Notes under the pieces: generated by a model | Told to the model about the DNA's origin: nothing | The model's input: the letters and a program-made list of their open reading frames with translations, nothing else | Database searches by the model: none | Source: Tannerella sp. | Lineage (GTDB): Bacteria > Bacteroidota > Bacteroidia > Bacteroidales > Tannerellaceae | DNA: 40,006 nt | Assembly: GCA_031258835.1 (NCBI GenBank) | Contig: JAIRMH010000289.1 | Span: forward strand, 1-40,006 | Direction of reading: 5' to 3' | Translations under genes and position numbers: made by a program | Shown here: positions 1 to 10,700 of the stretch, piece by piece | Layout of the letters: every line of letters begins with the position of its first letter | Position numbering within the stretch: position 1 is the first letter of the stretch

Positions 1-2464
1 AATAATAAGAACTGTTTTTGAAAGCAATGCTGCCCGCTTGTCCCGAACCCATAGCAAAGAAAGTGAAGTTTTTCCATTTCAATGTAATATTTACACCCAT
101 AGTGAAAGGTGAACCGCTCCAGCCGTTGTGTCCCAAATCAATTTGGTCTTTGCTGTCAATCACACCGTCTTCGTTAATGTCTTTGTACTTCAAATCGCCG
201 GATTTTACAGTACCGAAAGTTTGACGCGCCCAATTGTCGATGTCTTGCTGATCAATGAAAAAACCCTCGCAAACATAACCGTAATAGGCGTCGATTGCAC
301 GGCCTGCACGTTGCTGATAATCGTATTCAAAAACTTCATCGCGGCGAGTGGCTTCGCTTGCATAATACATTCCGGCAAAACCGAGGGCTGCGTCTATTTC
401 GCCGATTTTTTTATTTAAGTTAACCGTAAAATCAAGACCTGTGCGACGGTCGTTGTTATAATTCAAATACGGCAGGAAAGAAAGGGCGTCACTGATTCTG
501 AAATATGATGGATAAACGCTCGATTCGCCCTGCGTGAGCAAGCCTTTGGTGTTTTGTATAAAGAAATTGCTATTCAGCGTAATCATATTATCCAGTAAAG
601 ATGCGTCCAGACCTGCACGAAATTCTTCACGGGTAATAAAAGTTAATTCGGGGTTGCTTCCGCGTCTTGAACCCGTAGTGGCTCCACCCGCCGAAGCGTC
701 GTGCCATTGATACCAGCCAACATTGCTGCTATTTTCAAAATAACCTTTGTACATATAATAATTTGCAATGTCGATGTCTTGATGCAATTTGGCGTATGAA
801 GCCGTGAGTTTCAAATCGTTGATAAAGTCAATATTGAAGAAATCCTCGCTACTGATACGCCAGCCCAACGAAAGCGAAGGCGAAAAGGCATTGCGTTTGC
901 CTTCCGGCAGTTTGGCGGAATGAACCGCTGCGCCGCTGAAATCTGCGTAATACTTGTGAGCGTAATTGTAGGCTGCCCGCAAACCGAGGTTAACGTTACT
1001 TGTATTGTGATAAGCGCTACCGTCGTGGTTGGCGTCGGCGGTGTTCTGTATTTGATAGCCCCAGCCAAGCAACGTTGCAGCGAAATTGTTATTTCCGGCA
1101 AAAGTGTTTTTGTAATCAAACTGCGCACTGAAAGTGGTCGTTTTGTCGTAACGCGAAGTGCCGACGTATTCGTTTGCAGATTGTGTGTCGTTGTTGTACT
1201 TTGTCAGCGCGATAATCACATCTTTTCCATTTGTATTCGCCCAAGTGGGTTCATACACGGCATAGTCTTCTTTCCATGCTTCCGAATAATGGGCATTATA
1301 GTCCAAGGCAAAGGCGGTTTTAAAAGATAAACCCGTCAAGACGGAAGACAAATCGGCAGTTACTCCTACGTCGAACATAAACATGCGCGATTTTTCCTTT
1401 ACATAACCGGCAGCCAGCATATCGGCAAAAGTATTTGTAAGGTCGGTAGAAGTACCGCCAAGCAAGTATTTTCCGTCAATCAGGTGGTTACTGTTGGCAA
1501 CATAATCCTGCATCGAAGCGACATTCGGGTCTAAATAATCGACAGGCACGAGCGGCGAAAACCAGTTCGGGCGCAAGGTGGCCGCGGTTCCCCAAAAATC
1601 ACCGCGTCCTGCATAATTGTCGATCATGAATACAGCCGTATTTGCAGTAGCCCGCAGCCAGTTGGTCAGCGTCATATCTACATTGCCTCTGACGTTCAAG
1701 TTCATATCGTGGTTATTTTTCGTTTCGCCGTATTTGAGCAAATCATTGTTGTAACTCATGCCGAGATTGAGGTAATATTTGGTGCGGTCGTTACCGCCAT
1801 ATACTTCGCCCGTTAAATCGGTTTTGTAATAAACCGGCTTCAGGTAATCGGAACTGTAATAATCAATATCCGGATAACGGTAAGGATTGACACCTTGCGC
1901 TGTGTTGTAAATGGTTGCGGCATTGTATCTTGGCGCGATATCATCGTTGATCGACGCCTCGTTGTACAAAGTCATATAGCTGGCGGCATCCAGGTATTCA
2001 GGATAGGATTTGGGCACATACATTCCGCCATTGGCGCGGAAGTCAATCTTCATCGGTTCGTTATTACCTCTTTTTGTGGTAATAAGAATTGCTCCTTTGG
2101 CAGCCCTGCTTCCGTAAAGCGCTACTGCCGAAGCGTCTTTCAGTACAGTAATGGATTCAATTTCAGAAGGAAGCACAAATGAATTGGAACGGGGTACACC
2201 GTCAATTAATATCAGAGGCGACTGTCCCCAAATATTGCCGTTGTAACCGCCGACAAAACTTGACAAGTCCACGGAACCATTACTTTTTTTCAGCAGTTCG
2301 GAAACGCTGACAGAGGAAGTTGCATTGACAATATCCTCTTGCGCAACCGTACCGAAAGCTACATTAACCAAACTGTCTTTGTTTTCCTGCGCACTGATTC
2401 CCGCAATACATGGCAGCGAGAAGGCAAGAAAAATGCAGCATTTATTTATGATTTTATTTTTCAT
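1..2464 (-). CDS. SusC-like TonB-dependent transporter, short form, 3' end beyond window
   Basis: Outer-membrane TonB-dependent transporter of the SusC/RagA family, predicted to import oligosaccharides, here probably xylo-oligosaccharides. The reading frame is open from the ATG at 2464 to the window edge (821 codons visible), so the C-terminal barrel end is missing. A signal peptide (about residues 1-26, ending GISAQ) is followed almost directly by the plug domain, with the SusC signature LKDASAVALYG at 108-118 and ITTKRG just after. The N-terminal carboxypeptidase-regulatory-like domain of a full SusC, present in the neighbour at 4381-7497, is absent, and there is no clear DEVVVIGYG-type TonB box. 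It starts 36 bases after the SusD stop, so it is the third gene of the operon. Tandem SusC/SusD pairs occur in known Bacteroidetes xylan loci (xusA-xusB-xusC-xusD); by that analogy this would be the XusC-like member and a second SusD should follow outside the window. Family is certain; substrate is inferred. Confidence 0.9.
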   Translation of the reverse strand, partial: MKNKIINKCCIFLAFSLPCIAGISAQENKDSLVNVAFGTVAQEDIVNATSSVSVSELLKKSNGSVDLSSFVGGYNGNIWGQSPLILIDGVPRSNSFVLPSEIESITVLKDASAVALYGSRAAKGAILITTKRGNNEPMKIDFRANGGMYVPKSYPEYLDAASYMTLYNEASINDDIAPRYNAATIYNTAQGVNPYRYPDIDYYSSDYLKPVYYKTDLTGEVYGGNDRTKYYLNLGMSYNNDLLKYGETKNNHDMNLNVRGNVDMTLTNWLRATANTAVFMIDNYAGRGDFWGTAATLRPNWFSPLVPVDYLDPNVASMQDYVANSNHLIDGKYLLGGTSTDLTNTFADMLAAGYVKEKSRMFMFDVGVTADLSSVLTGLSFKTAFALDYNAHYSEAWKEDYAVYEPTWANTNGKDVIIALTKYNNDTQSANEYVGTSRYDKTTTFSAQFDYKNTFAGNNNFAATLLGWGYQIQNTADANHDGSAYHNTSNVNLGLRAAYNYAHKYYADFSGAAVHSAKLPEGKRNAFSPSLSLGWRISSEDFFNIDFINDLKLTASYAKLHQDIDIANYYMYKGYFENSSNVGWYQWHDASAGGATTGSRRGSNPELTFITREEFRAGLDASLLDNMITLNSNFFIQNTKGLLTQGESSVYPSYFRISDALSFLPYLNYNNDRRTGLDFTVNLNKKIGEIDAALGFAGMYYASEATRRDEVFEYDYQQRAGRAIDAYYGYVCEGFFIDQQDIDNWARQTFGTVKSGDLKYKDINEDGVIDSKDQIDLGHNGWSGSPFTMGVNITLKWKNFTFFAMGSGQAGSIAFKNSSYY

Positions 2465-2500
2465 TATAAATCTATTTTTTTTATCAAGTAAATTAAACGA

Positions 2501-4369
2501 TTACCAACCAGGATTTTGTTGAAATCCTTCGTACAAATTCACATCGCTTTTCGGAAGCGGCAACCAGTAATGCCGGTCGGTATATTTCCGTTCAAACAAA
2601 ACTGTTTCGCGCAGATTTTTCACTTTCGCTGTTTCCGGTTTCGTATAGTCAATTGCGCCGTCACGATCAAATTCAACCGATTTTTTCAACGTATAAGGAC
2701 TTTGTGTAAACAACATCCAACGGCGCAAGTCGTGGAAGCGGTGTCCCTCGAAAGCGAGTTCTACTGCGCGTTCGCGGCGTACTTCGCTCATAAACAGTTC
2801 GTTATTGCCGGTAAATTTGTCGGCAACATTCCCTACGCCTGCACGGTTGCGTATTTTATTAACCGCATCAAGCGCGCTCAAAGAGTAATTGCCAGCTTTG
2901 CTTTGCGGCGTTCCATAACCGATGGCTGTAGCTTCTGCATACATCAGATAAACATCTGCCAAGCGCATAAAACTGAGTACCAATACATTATTATTCAGCC
3001 AGTCACTTCCGTCGTGCACAAATTGCGGACAAAGTTTCATAATCATGTAACCCGTAAAGCAATCATTATCGTTTCCACTATAGGTTCGATATTGACCTCC
3101 AGTATATAAACTTGCATACTGTTTTTCTTCCGCCCAACTACCGTTTTCGCTACATTTCACTCCATCAAAAATAATATCTTTGTAGAAACGCGGGTCGCGG
3201 TCTTTCCATGGATGAGTGGGGTCGTAGCCCGATTCTGCATCTGCTCGGGTAATATCTTCGATAGGATAGCCGGTTTTTGTGCCGTATAGATGTACATAAT
3301 TAGCGGTAGGATAGCATTTAACCCCAGAAGAAACAAGATTCTGCGGACGATAATCATTTACCTGGTTCCAACGCCAGCGGCTATCGTAGTTGGCAAAATT
3401 TTCCATAAAAATGGCCTCTTTCAATCCGGGAATTTTGCCGTTTTGATTATGAGTATAAAGTATTTCTGTGTATTGCGAGAAATCGGCAAGTTCGTAACGC
3501 CCTGTCTGTTCGGTTAATGTCAAGGCCTGTGCGAAAGCGTCGGCGGCTTGTTTGCAGTAGTCCTGATTGTAGGATTTTGAACCTCCCGAAGTAGAGTTCA
3601 TCAAGGGGCTGCCTGCGTAAAGCAGGGTTTTACCCTTATACGCCAAAGCCATAATTTTGTTGATACGGATATTATTTTTACCGATAGTGGCTTTTCCAAC
3701 TGTAGTTTGATCCCAGTCAACAGGCAACAGTTCCGAAGCGCGTCCGAAATCAGCGGCAGCTTTATCGGCTGCGGCTTGCCAGGAGAGGCGAGGCAAAGTG
3801 GGCGTTACGTCCGATGGAATAGCCTCGTCGATATAAGGCATTCCTCCCCAATAAGACATAATCATAAAGTGAAACCAGGCGCGGAAAAACAACAACTGTC
3901 CTTCTATCAGGTTACGTTCTTCGGGGGTAGCATCAATCAGTTTATCAAGATTGGCAATTCCGATATTTGCCTTGCGGATGCCGTACCAACTTAAAGCCCA
4001 AAGATTGGCTTTTTGTGTTTTATCCTGACTACTGGGGCTTGCATAGGTATTATTGGGAAAACCAAAATACGAAGTTGTCCATCCCCAGAAATTGCCGGCT
4101 TCAAAGTCATAAGCCAGCATGTAGGTATAGGAAGGTCGCCAATATTCTTCATCAGCCAAATTCCAACTACTGTGCGAATTGTTTTCGGTTGCAATCGGAA
4201 TACAGTTGTAGAGTTCTTCGGTAAAGCCCTGAAAATTTTTGAAATTTTTGTAAGGATCGTCAGGTTCAATATCGCTACCGGGCGCTTTATCTAAATAATC
4301 TTCGCAAGAGGAGAGCGCTACACAAAGCGCAAGCATTGCCGTTATTGTTCTATTTATGCATCTTTTCAT
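2501..4369 (-). CDS. SusD/RagB-family glycan-binding lipoprotein
   Basis: Cell-surface lipoprotein that caps the SusC transporter and binds glycan before import. The 622-residue protein begins with a lipoprotein signal peptide (MKRCINRTITAMLALCVALSSC), where LSSC is the lipobox and Cys22 the lipidated residue. The sequence has the alpha-helical TPR-like SusD layout (KANIGIANLDKL, EGQLLFFRAWFHF) and the family's typical C-terminus, with a RERAVELAFEGHRFHDLRRW segment and the closing HYWLPLPKSDVNLYEGFQQNPGW-type tail (the last residues being QNPGW). Length is normal for the family. It lies 11 bases after the SusC stop at 4381 and 36 bases before the second SusC, so all three are one transcript. 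The particular substrate cannot be read from the sequence; xylan is inferred from the GH115 and GH10 genes of the same locus. Confidence 0.95.
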   Translation of the reverse strand: MKRCINRTITAMLALCVALSSCEDYLDKAPGSDIEPDDPYKNFKNFQGFTEELYNCIPIATENNSHSSWNLADEEYWRPSYTYMLAYDFEAGNFWGWTTSYFGFPNNTYASPSSQDKTQKANLWALSWYGIRKANIGIANLDKLIDATPEERNLIEGQLLFFRAWFHFMIMSYWGGMPYIDEAIPSDVTPTLPRLSWQAAADKAAADFGRASELLPVDWDQTTVGKATIGKNNIRINKIMALAYKGKTLLYAGSPLMNSTSGGSKSYNQDYCKQAADAFAQALTLTEQTGRYELADFSQYTEILYTHNQNGKIPGLKEAIFMENFANYDSRWRWNQVNDYRPQNLVSSGVKCYPTANYVHLYGTKTGYPIEDITRADAESGYDPTHPWKDRDPRFYKDIIFDGVKCSENGSWAEEKQYASLYTGGQYRTYSGNDNDCFTGYMIMKLCPQFVHDGSDWLNNNVLVLSFMRLADVYLMYAEATAIGYGTPQSKAGNYSLSALDAVNKIRNRAGVGNVADKFTGNNELFMSEVRRERAVELAFEGHRFHDLRRWMLFTQSPYTLKKSVEFDRDGAIDYTKPETAKVKNLRETVLFERKYTDRHYWLPLPKSDVNLYEGFQQNPGW

Positions 4370-4380
4370 TTTTATTTATA

Positions 4381-7300
4381 TTAAAAGGTTATATCAATAC
4401 CTAAATTAAAACGTCTAACGGTAGGATAGGCGCCTGACGTAGAACTTGTTCCGAAGTTCGATTCGCGGTCATCGGGCATTTTAGTCCACATAAGTAAATT
4501 GTCGCCGTTAAGGTAAATACGGAAAGAGTTCATTCCCATTGTTTTAATAAAATGGTCTTTGAATGTATAAGAGAGTTCTGCATTTTTCAAACGAACAAAA
4601 GAACCGTCATACCAATAGCGAGTGCCTGCCGCACTTTCGTCTGCCGAGACTGCCCAACGCGGCATTGGCAATGTTGCATCGTTATATTTACTCCAGTAGT
4701 TACCCTCCTCATAAGCAACATGAGAGTTTCCCTGGAAAGTTGGGAAGCGTACTTCACGGGTTACATTGCTTACGCCATAGAATTGCACAAATGCACTAAA
4801 ACCTTTATAGTCAAAACCCAAAGAAGCATTGTAGGTATTTTGCGGCATACTGCCATATTGATAGGGCGTTTGGTCGTAAGAGTTGATAACGCCATCGCCA
4901 TTGAAGTCAATGATATTGTAATCACCCGGCAATTTGTTGGCATTATTGGTATTCCAGGGGGTACTGCCTATAACGTCGTCCCAACTTGCCAAATTTCCGT
5001 GGTCTATATAAGAGGTAGTCTGTCCGATAGCAAAACCGGCTCTCTTTTGATAAGCAGGAAGCAATTCGGCATCGTCGCGGAAAATGGTTTTGTTTTGTGC
5101 ATGTGTTATATTGGTATTTGCCCAAAGATGAATGTCGTTGTTGAAGGTATAATTCAGGCGGAGTTCCAATTCGTAACCTTTACTGTTTACTTTGCCGAGA
5201 TTGGCAGCAGGCGCTGTGGCGCCGTAGTACGAAGCAATGGCGCGCGAACCGCCTGAAACGATAATATCGGTACGGGAATCGTTAAATATATCCACCGAAC
5301 CTGCAATTATACCGTTAAGAAAAGCATAGTCAAGTCCGTAGTTGCGCTTTTCGACGGTTTCCCACGAAATATCGGGGTTGCCCAGAGTGGTTATCCTGTA
5401 ATAGGTATAGGGCGTATTTTCAGGTTGGATGTTGCCCATCAGTGTATTTCCGCCGTATGAAAACTGGTCTTGGTAGAGCCATCGTCCCGAAACGTTGTCG
5501 TCGCCGATATGTCCGTAAGAGGCGCGAAATTTCATCATATCAAGGAATTTCAGCCCTTTCATAAATTTTTCTTCGGACAGCATCCACCCTGCCGAAAACG
5601 AAGGGAAGAAAGCAAAACGATAACCGGGTCCGAATTTTTCAGAGCCGTTGTAAGCGCCGTTGATTTCGGCAAAATACTTCATTGCATAATTGTAGGTGGT
5701 GCGGAAAACCCAGTCCTCGCGATAGTGATAGAACTCGCTGCCGGAAGCATTTTGTTCACGGCTGAAAAGTCCCAAAGCCGTAACTTCATGCTTGCCGAAG
5801 GTGCGGGCATAATCCAACTGCGCCGAATAATATATTTTGCGATAGGTTTTTGAAAGGTCTGCGCTACCGGCCTGGGTTGTCCATACAATTTGGTCTTGCC
5901 AGTCGAGTTGCGTACCTTCTTTTATCGGGTGTTCCAATGCGATATCGCCGGTATTGGGATTTACCCACATACGCTGTGCATCGTGATAAAGGTCGTTTAT
6001 GCCGCGTTGTGACTCATAAAAGCGATAGTCCAAAGAATAACGTCCTTTGATAGACAAGCCTTTGGTGATCATTTTTAAATCCTGATCCAAAACAAAGTCG
6101 GTGTTCAAGCGGGTGTTAGACAGTTTTTCCGTACCTGAAGTGGCTAATATATACGCCGAGTTAGGCACATCAGCATTACGCGGCGCATACCAGCCCCATG
6201 TTCCGTTGGAGTAAACCGGACGCATAGCATCAGGCGCTGATTTGTAAACCGAAGCCCAAATACTTGTATAATCACCTTTGTAAGAATCCTGATTCCATGG
6301 CACTGTGCGCTGATCATTCGACCCAAACAGATTGACGCCGAAATTAGTAGTTCCCGTAAGTTTGAAGTCTAAATTGCTGCGCACGTTCACGCGATTATAT
6401 CCAAATCCACCGCTATAGCCACGTTTGTTGTCAATTGTTTCGAGCAAGTCGCCTTCGTTTACAAAATCCACAGCAGTGAAGTATTTTACCAACTGCGTTC
6501 CTCCTGTTACATTCACACTGGCGTTGTATGACATCACATAATCTTTAAACATATAGTTCTCCCAGTCGGTGTTGGGGTAGCGGTCCCATTCTTCGGAGTT
6601 GGCCGGATAGCGGTATTTGTTAATAATATCCATTGGCGTATAATCGCCATAACCATTCCGGATAGCAGATTCGCGTTCGATTGCCTGGTTGAGTAAGAGG
6701 AAGGTATCGTAAGCATCGTATTTTGCCGGTAATTTTGATACGGCTTTCATCGTTGCATTTACTTTAACCTGAATGTTTGCCTTGCCTTCTTTACCGCGTT
6801 TGGTAGTAATCAGAATGACGCCGTTGGCGCCTTTCACGCCATAAACAGCGGTAGCAGAAGCATCTTTGAGGACTGAGATGCTCTCAACAGACGAAATATC
6901 TACCGAACTCATTTCGCGTTCAATACCGTCCACCAACACGAGAGGGGCGCTACTATTCCACGAACTTTGTGTGCGGATAATGATTTGCGGCTGTTCGTCG
7001 CCCGGCATACCGGTAGTTGTAGAAGTGATAACCCCCGGGAGATTACCCGTCAACGCCTGTCCCAGGTTGGTTATACCGCCGGCGCGTTCCAAAACCTTAC
7101 CCGTCGTTTGCGTTATAGCTCCCACGACGCTGGCCTTTTTTTGTTGTCCGTAACCTATAACAACTACTTCGTCGAGTTGCGCAACGTCTTCTTTTAAGAT
7201 AATGTTTAACTCGCCATGGCCTTGCGTATTCACTTCCTGTGTTAACATTCCAAGGAACGAAACAATTAAAGTTTGGCTTCCGTCGGGTATTTTCATGGAG

Positions 7301-7497
7301 AATTTGCCATCAAGGTCGGTAGTCGTGCCGACAGATTTATTCCCCTTCAACGTTAACAGCACGCCTGCCAGCGGTTCGCCGATAGCGTCCTTTACTACGC
7401 CATGCACTGTCACATTCTGGGAGGAGACAAGCATCGGCGATAGACTTAGTATCATATACAATAGATACTGCTTGATTGACTTACGTCTTTTTTTCAT
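4381..7497 (-). CDS. SusC/RagA-family TonB-dependent outer-membrane transporter
   Basis: Full-length SusC (1038 residues), the outer-membrane pore that works with the adjacent SusD. Domains in order: signal peptide (about 1-26), carboxypeptidase-regulatory-like beta-sandwich (about 28-105, with GVVKDAIGEPLAGVLLTLKG), TonB-box-like DEVVVIGYG at 109-117, plug domain with LVLVDGIERE and the signature SVLKDASATAVYGVKGANG, then the 22-strand barrel to a terminal IDITF, which fits the aromatic end of outer-membrane barrels. The start is supported by a well-formed Bacteroidetes promoter about 40 bases upstream. It is first in an operon with SusD and a second SusC, directly downstream of the HTCS gene on the same strand. 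In known xylan loci the equivalent gene is xusA; I infer the same role but leave the symbol empty. Confidence 0.96.
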   Translation of the reverse strand: MKKRRKSIKQYLLYMILSLSPMLVSSQNVTVHGVVKDAIGEPLAGVLLTLKGNKSVGTTTDLDGKFSMKIPDGSQTLIVSFLGMLTQEVNTQGHGELNIILKEDVAQLDEVVVIGYGQQKKASVVGAITQTTGKVLERAGGITNLGQALTGNLPGVITSTTTGMPGDEQPQIIIRTQSSWNSSAPLVLVDGIEREMSSVDISSVESISVLKDASATAVYGVKGANGVILITTKRGKEGKANIQVKVNATMKAVSKLPAKYDAYDTFLLLNQAIERESAIRNGYGDYTPMDIINKYRYPANSEEWDRYPNTDWENYMFKDYVMSYNASVNVTGGTQLVKYFTAVDFVNEGDLLETIDNKRGYSGGFGYNRVNVRSNLDFKLTGTTNFGVNLFGSNDQRTVPWNQDSYKGDYTSIWASVYKSAPDAMRPVYSNGTWGWYAPRNADVPNSAYILATSGTEKLSNTRLNTDFVLDQDLKMITKGLSIKGRYSLDYRFYESQRGINDLYHDAQRMWVNPNTGDIALEHPIKEGTQLDWQDQIVWTTQAGSADLSKTYRKIYYSAQLDYARTFGKHEVTALGLFSREQNASGSEFYHYREDWVFRTTYNYAMKYFAEINGAYNGSEKFGPGYRFAFFPSFSAGWMLSEEKFMKGLKFLDMMKFRASYGHIGDDNVSGRWLYQDQFSYGGNTLMGNIQPENTPYTYYRITTLGNPDISWETVEKRNYGLDYAFLNGIIAGSVDIFNDSRTDIIVSGGSRAIASYYGATAPAANLGKVNSKGYELELRLNYTFNNDIHLWANTNITHAQNKTIFRDDAELLPAYQKRAGFAIGQTTSYIDHGNLASWDDVIGSTPWNTNNANKLPGDYNIIDFNGDGVINSYDQTPYQYGSMPQNTYNASLGFDYKGFSAFVQFYGVSNVTREVRFPTFQGNSHVAYEEGNYWSKYNDATLPMPRWAVSADESAAGTRYWYDGSFVRLKNAELSYTFKDHFIKTMGMNSFRIYLNGDNLLMWTKMPDDRESNFGTSSTSGAYPTVRRFNLGIDITF

Positions 7498-7537
7498 GCG
7501 TCTTTTTTTAATTTATGGTGAACAAAAAATATCGTTG

Positions 7538-7568
7538 CAAAATTAGAGATAGTTCAAAATCAATCAAT
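7538..7568 (-). promoter_or_regulatory. Bacteroidetes-type promoter of the susC-susD operon
   Basis: On the minus strand an ATTG (-33 region, 7565-7568) is followed by 19 bases and TAATTTTG (7538-7545), an exact match to the -7 consensus TAnnTTTG. The predicted start of transcription leaves a leader of roughly 35 bases before the susC ATG at 7497. Since this promoter sits between the HTCS gene and susC, it is the likely target of the HTCS; I could not identify its operator. Confidence 0.65.
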
Positions 7569-7702
7569 ATCATAATGTAACACAGATTTTATTATTTACA
7601 CCACCATTTTTTGATTCTGCTTCATTAATGTTTGAAATTATTCCATGCCGGATTTTCTTGTTTTACAAAAACTATTCCGACATTTTTTCGCAGAGAACAA
7701 AA

Positions 7703-10700
7703 CTATGAATTTTTCTCCTCCGTATTTTGTGGCTGATTCCGGAAAGATTCGGCGTACTTCGACGGTGCTACGCCGAACTGTTTTTTGAAAACGGTAGAGA
7801 AATTCGCCTGATTTTCGTACCCCACCGCATAACCCACTTGCGCTACGTCCTGCTGTTTGTTTTTCAGCAGTTGCGCCGCCTGCTGCAAGCGTATATTGCG
7901 GATAAAAGCGGCCACAGGTACGCCGGTCATTTCTTTGAGTTTACGGTGTAAATGTACGCGAGAGATACCGGCTTCACGCGCCAGGAAATCAACGTTTAAA
8001 TCGGGATTGGCCATATTTTGGTTGATAACTTTCATTATTCGCTCCATCAGGTCGTCGTTCTTTACTTTCAATTTTATTTTTTCTACCCGGTGTTCCTGTT
8101 CGGTAGCGCCGGAGAATTTTCCTTTCAGGCGGCGGGCGTTTTCGAGTAGATTTGCCACCTGCGTTTTCAGTTCGTCGAGATTGAACGGCTTGTTCAGATA
8201 AGCGTCGGCGCCTGATTTGATACCTTTGATTCGGTCTTCAGATTCCGTTTTGGAAGTGAGTAGAATAATCGGAATGTGATTGACCTGCGCATTTTTCTTG
8301 ATTTGTTTCAATAGCGAGTAACCATCTATTCCGGACATAATCACGTCGGAAATAACGAGATCCGGTTTCTCTGTCAAAATGATTTGCCACGCATCGTTGC
8401 CGTTGTTGCAGGCGCGGACTTTGTATGCTCCCGACAATTCGGCGGAAAGGTAGGCAAGAATTTCTTCGTCGTCATCCACCACGAGAATTTTGTCCGTACC
8501 GTTTTGCAGGCGTTTGTATTTCGGTTTTTGTTCATCGCCATTCATTTCTGCCGGGAGGCGATTTATTTCGCCCGTAGCCGGCGGATCTTCGGCAATTTCG
8601 CCTTTTTTCAGATGCATATTCCCGGATGGAATCCGTATGGTAAAGCAACTGCCTTGCGCGTCTTCGCGATTGTAAGCCGTGATTGTTCCGTGGTGCAGTT
8701 TCACAATCAGGCGACAGAGGTTCAGTCCGATACCAAAGCCAATACCCCCCGTTTCGCCTTCGGCAGGCGTGGTATAAAAGCGTTCAAAAATCTTTTCCAG
8801 CTTGTCGGCGTCAATGCCCTTGCCGGTATCCAAAATCTGAATTTCGATATAATGGTACAGGTCACCGATAAAGGTTTCGTCGGTGCGTTCCTGCAGCAGA
8901 ATTTTGATAATGCCGCCATCGGGCGTGTATTGCAACGCATTGGTTATGATATTCACTAACACTTTGTCGAAATGGCGCGTGTCAATCCACGCCGGTATGG
9001 TTTCTGCTTTAGCGTCAAGGCAAAGACGGATATTTCGTTGATTTGCCTGATATTCGTATAAATCCATTATGCTTTTGATGTATGGAATCAAATCCACTTC
9101 CCTGCATTTGATTACCATTCGTCCTTTTTCGATTTTTCGCATGTCAAGCAGCTGGTTTATCAAACCGATAATACGGTTAGCGTTTTTCCTCATCATACGC
9201 AACATGTGTAACGTCTCTTCGTCGTAATCCTTTTTGAGCATTGTGTCCAGAGGATTCACAATTAGAGTCATCGGCGAGCGTATTTCGTGCGAAAGATTGA
9301 CAAAGAGTTTGATTTTTTCTTCGTTCATTTTGTGCGAATACCGTTGTTTAACAACAAAATAAATTTGCGATAAAATAAACGCTGCCAATGCAATATATAA
9401 AAGGTATGCCCACCACGATTGCCACCATGGCGGCAATATGCGTATCGTCAGCGGTAAAATATCCGAATAAACGCTGTTGCGGCATGCCCGCACGTCGATG
9501 ATATATTTTCCGTAAGGCAAGCGATTGTACGTAATTTGATTAATGCCCGGACGGGTAATGTTCCATGTTTCTTCTTTGTTGCGGAAACGGTATTCGTAAA
9601 AAGTGTTCAAGGGGTCGTCGAAAGTAAAAGTTGTAAATTCGAGCGTAAAGGTATTGTCGAAAAACGAAAGGCAAATGTCATTTTTGCCGTTCATAATCAG
9701 ATTTTTACCGGATAAGGTATGGGCGTTTACGGTTTTTCCGTTGAGGTAAATAGCGGACAGCGCCACATTTTCCGTTTTTTTGCTTGCGGTCAGCCGATCG
9801 GGGTCGAAAAGCGTAATTCCCTGTGTCCCGCCGAAATAAATTTTTCCTTCGGGCGAAACGGCCACGGTAGCATTGCTGGTATATTCGTTGTCGGTCATTT
9901 CGTTGCCGGTATGGTAACGGTAGAATTTCCGTTCTTCCACGTGCCGTTTGCTAATGCCTTTGAGTGTGGCGCACCAGATATTTCCGTGCGTGTCTTTTGC
10001 CACGGCATAGACAATGTTGCACGAGAGTCCGTCTTTTTCCTGAAAAATTTCCGCTTTGTTTGTCTTGCGGTCAATGCAGGCAAGTCCATGATCGGTTCCC
10101 GCCCAAATATTCCCTTTCGCATCCTCGAGCAGGCAATACGTTATGTATTGGGGGATATTGGGCAGCGCATAAGGCGTAAAAATTCCTGTTTCCGGATTGT
10201 AGCGGTCAATGCCGTTGACATGCGCAAACCATATAAATCCCTGCGAATCGATATGAATTTTATAAATCCAATCGTTGCCGATAGAGTTTTTGTTGTAGTT
10301 GTTTGTAAAATTCGTCGTTTCGCCTGTCTCCGGATTATAGTAGATAAATCCGAACCCGAAAGTCGACAGATAGAGATTTCCTTTCCCGTCTTCCGCTATA
10401 CTCTTGAAATCAAATGCACTCAAATGTTCGGCAATTTTTCCTGTTTTCAGGTTGATTTGAAAAAGATTTGAATACTTGCCCCCCAACCAAATATTTCCTG
10501 CTCTGTCCTGAAAAACAGACGAAAAATCACGTCCGCCTAAATCCAAATGTTCAACGATATCGCCCTGTTTGTTCATTTTGAAAACGCCTGCATTTTCCAC
10601 GCTGTTCCACACATTGCCTTCGCGGTCGATAAAGACGGATAGCACCGTTCCCGCTTTGGGATATTGCTGCAGCGAAACAGTCCATTTATCAAAAGGCGAA

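Noticed and set aside
9719-10471. 250-codon plus-strand open frame
   Set aside because: Antisense to the propeller repeats of the HTCS regulator; no family resemblance.
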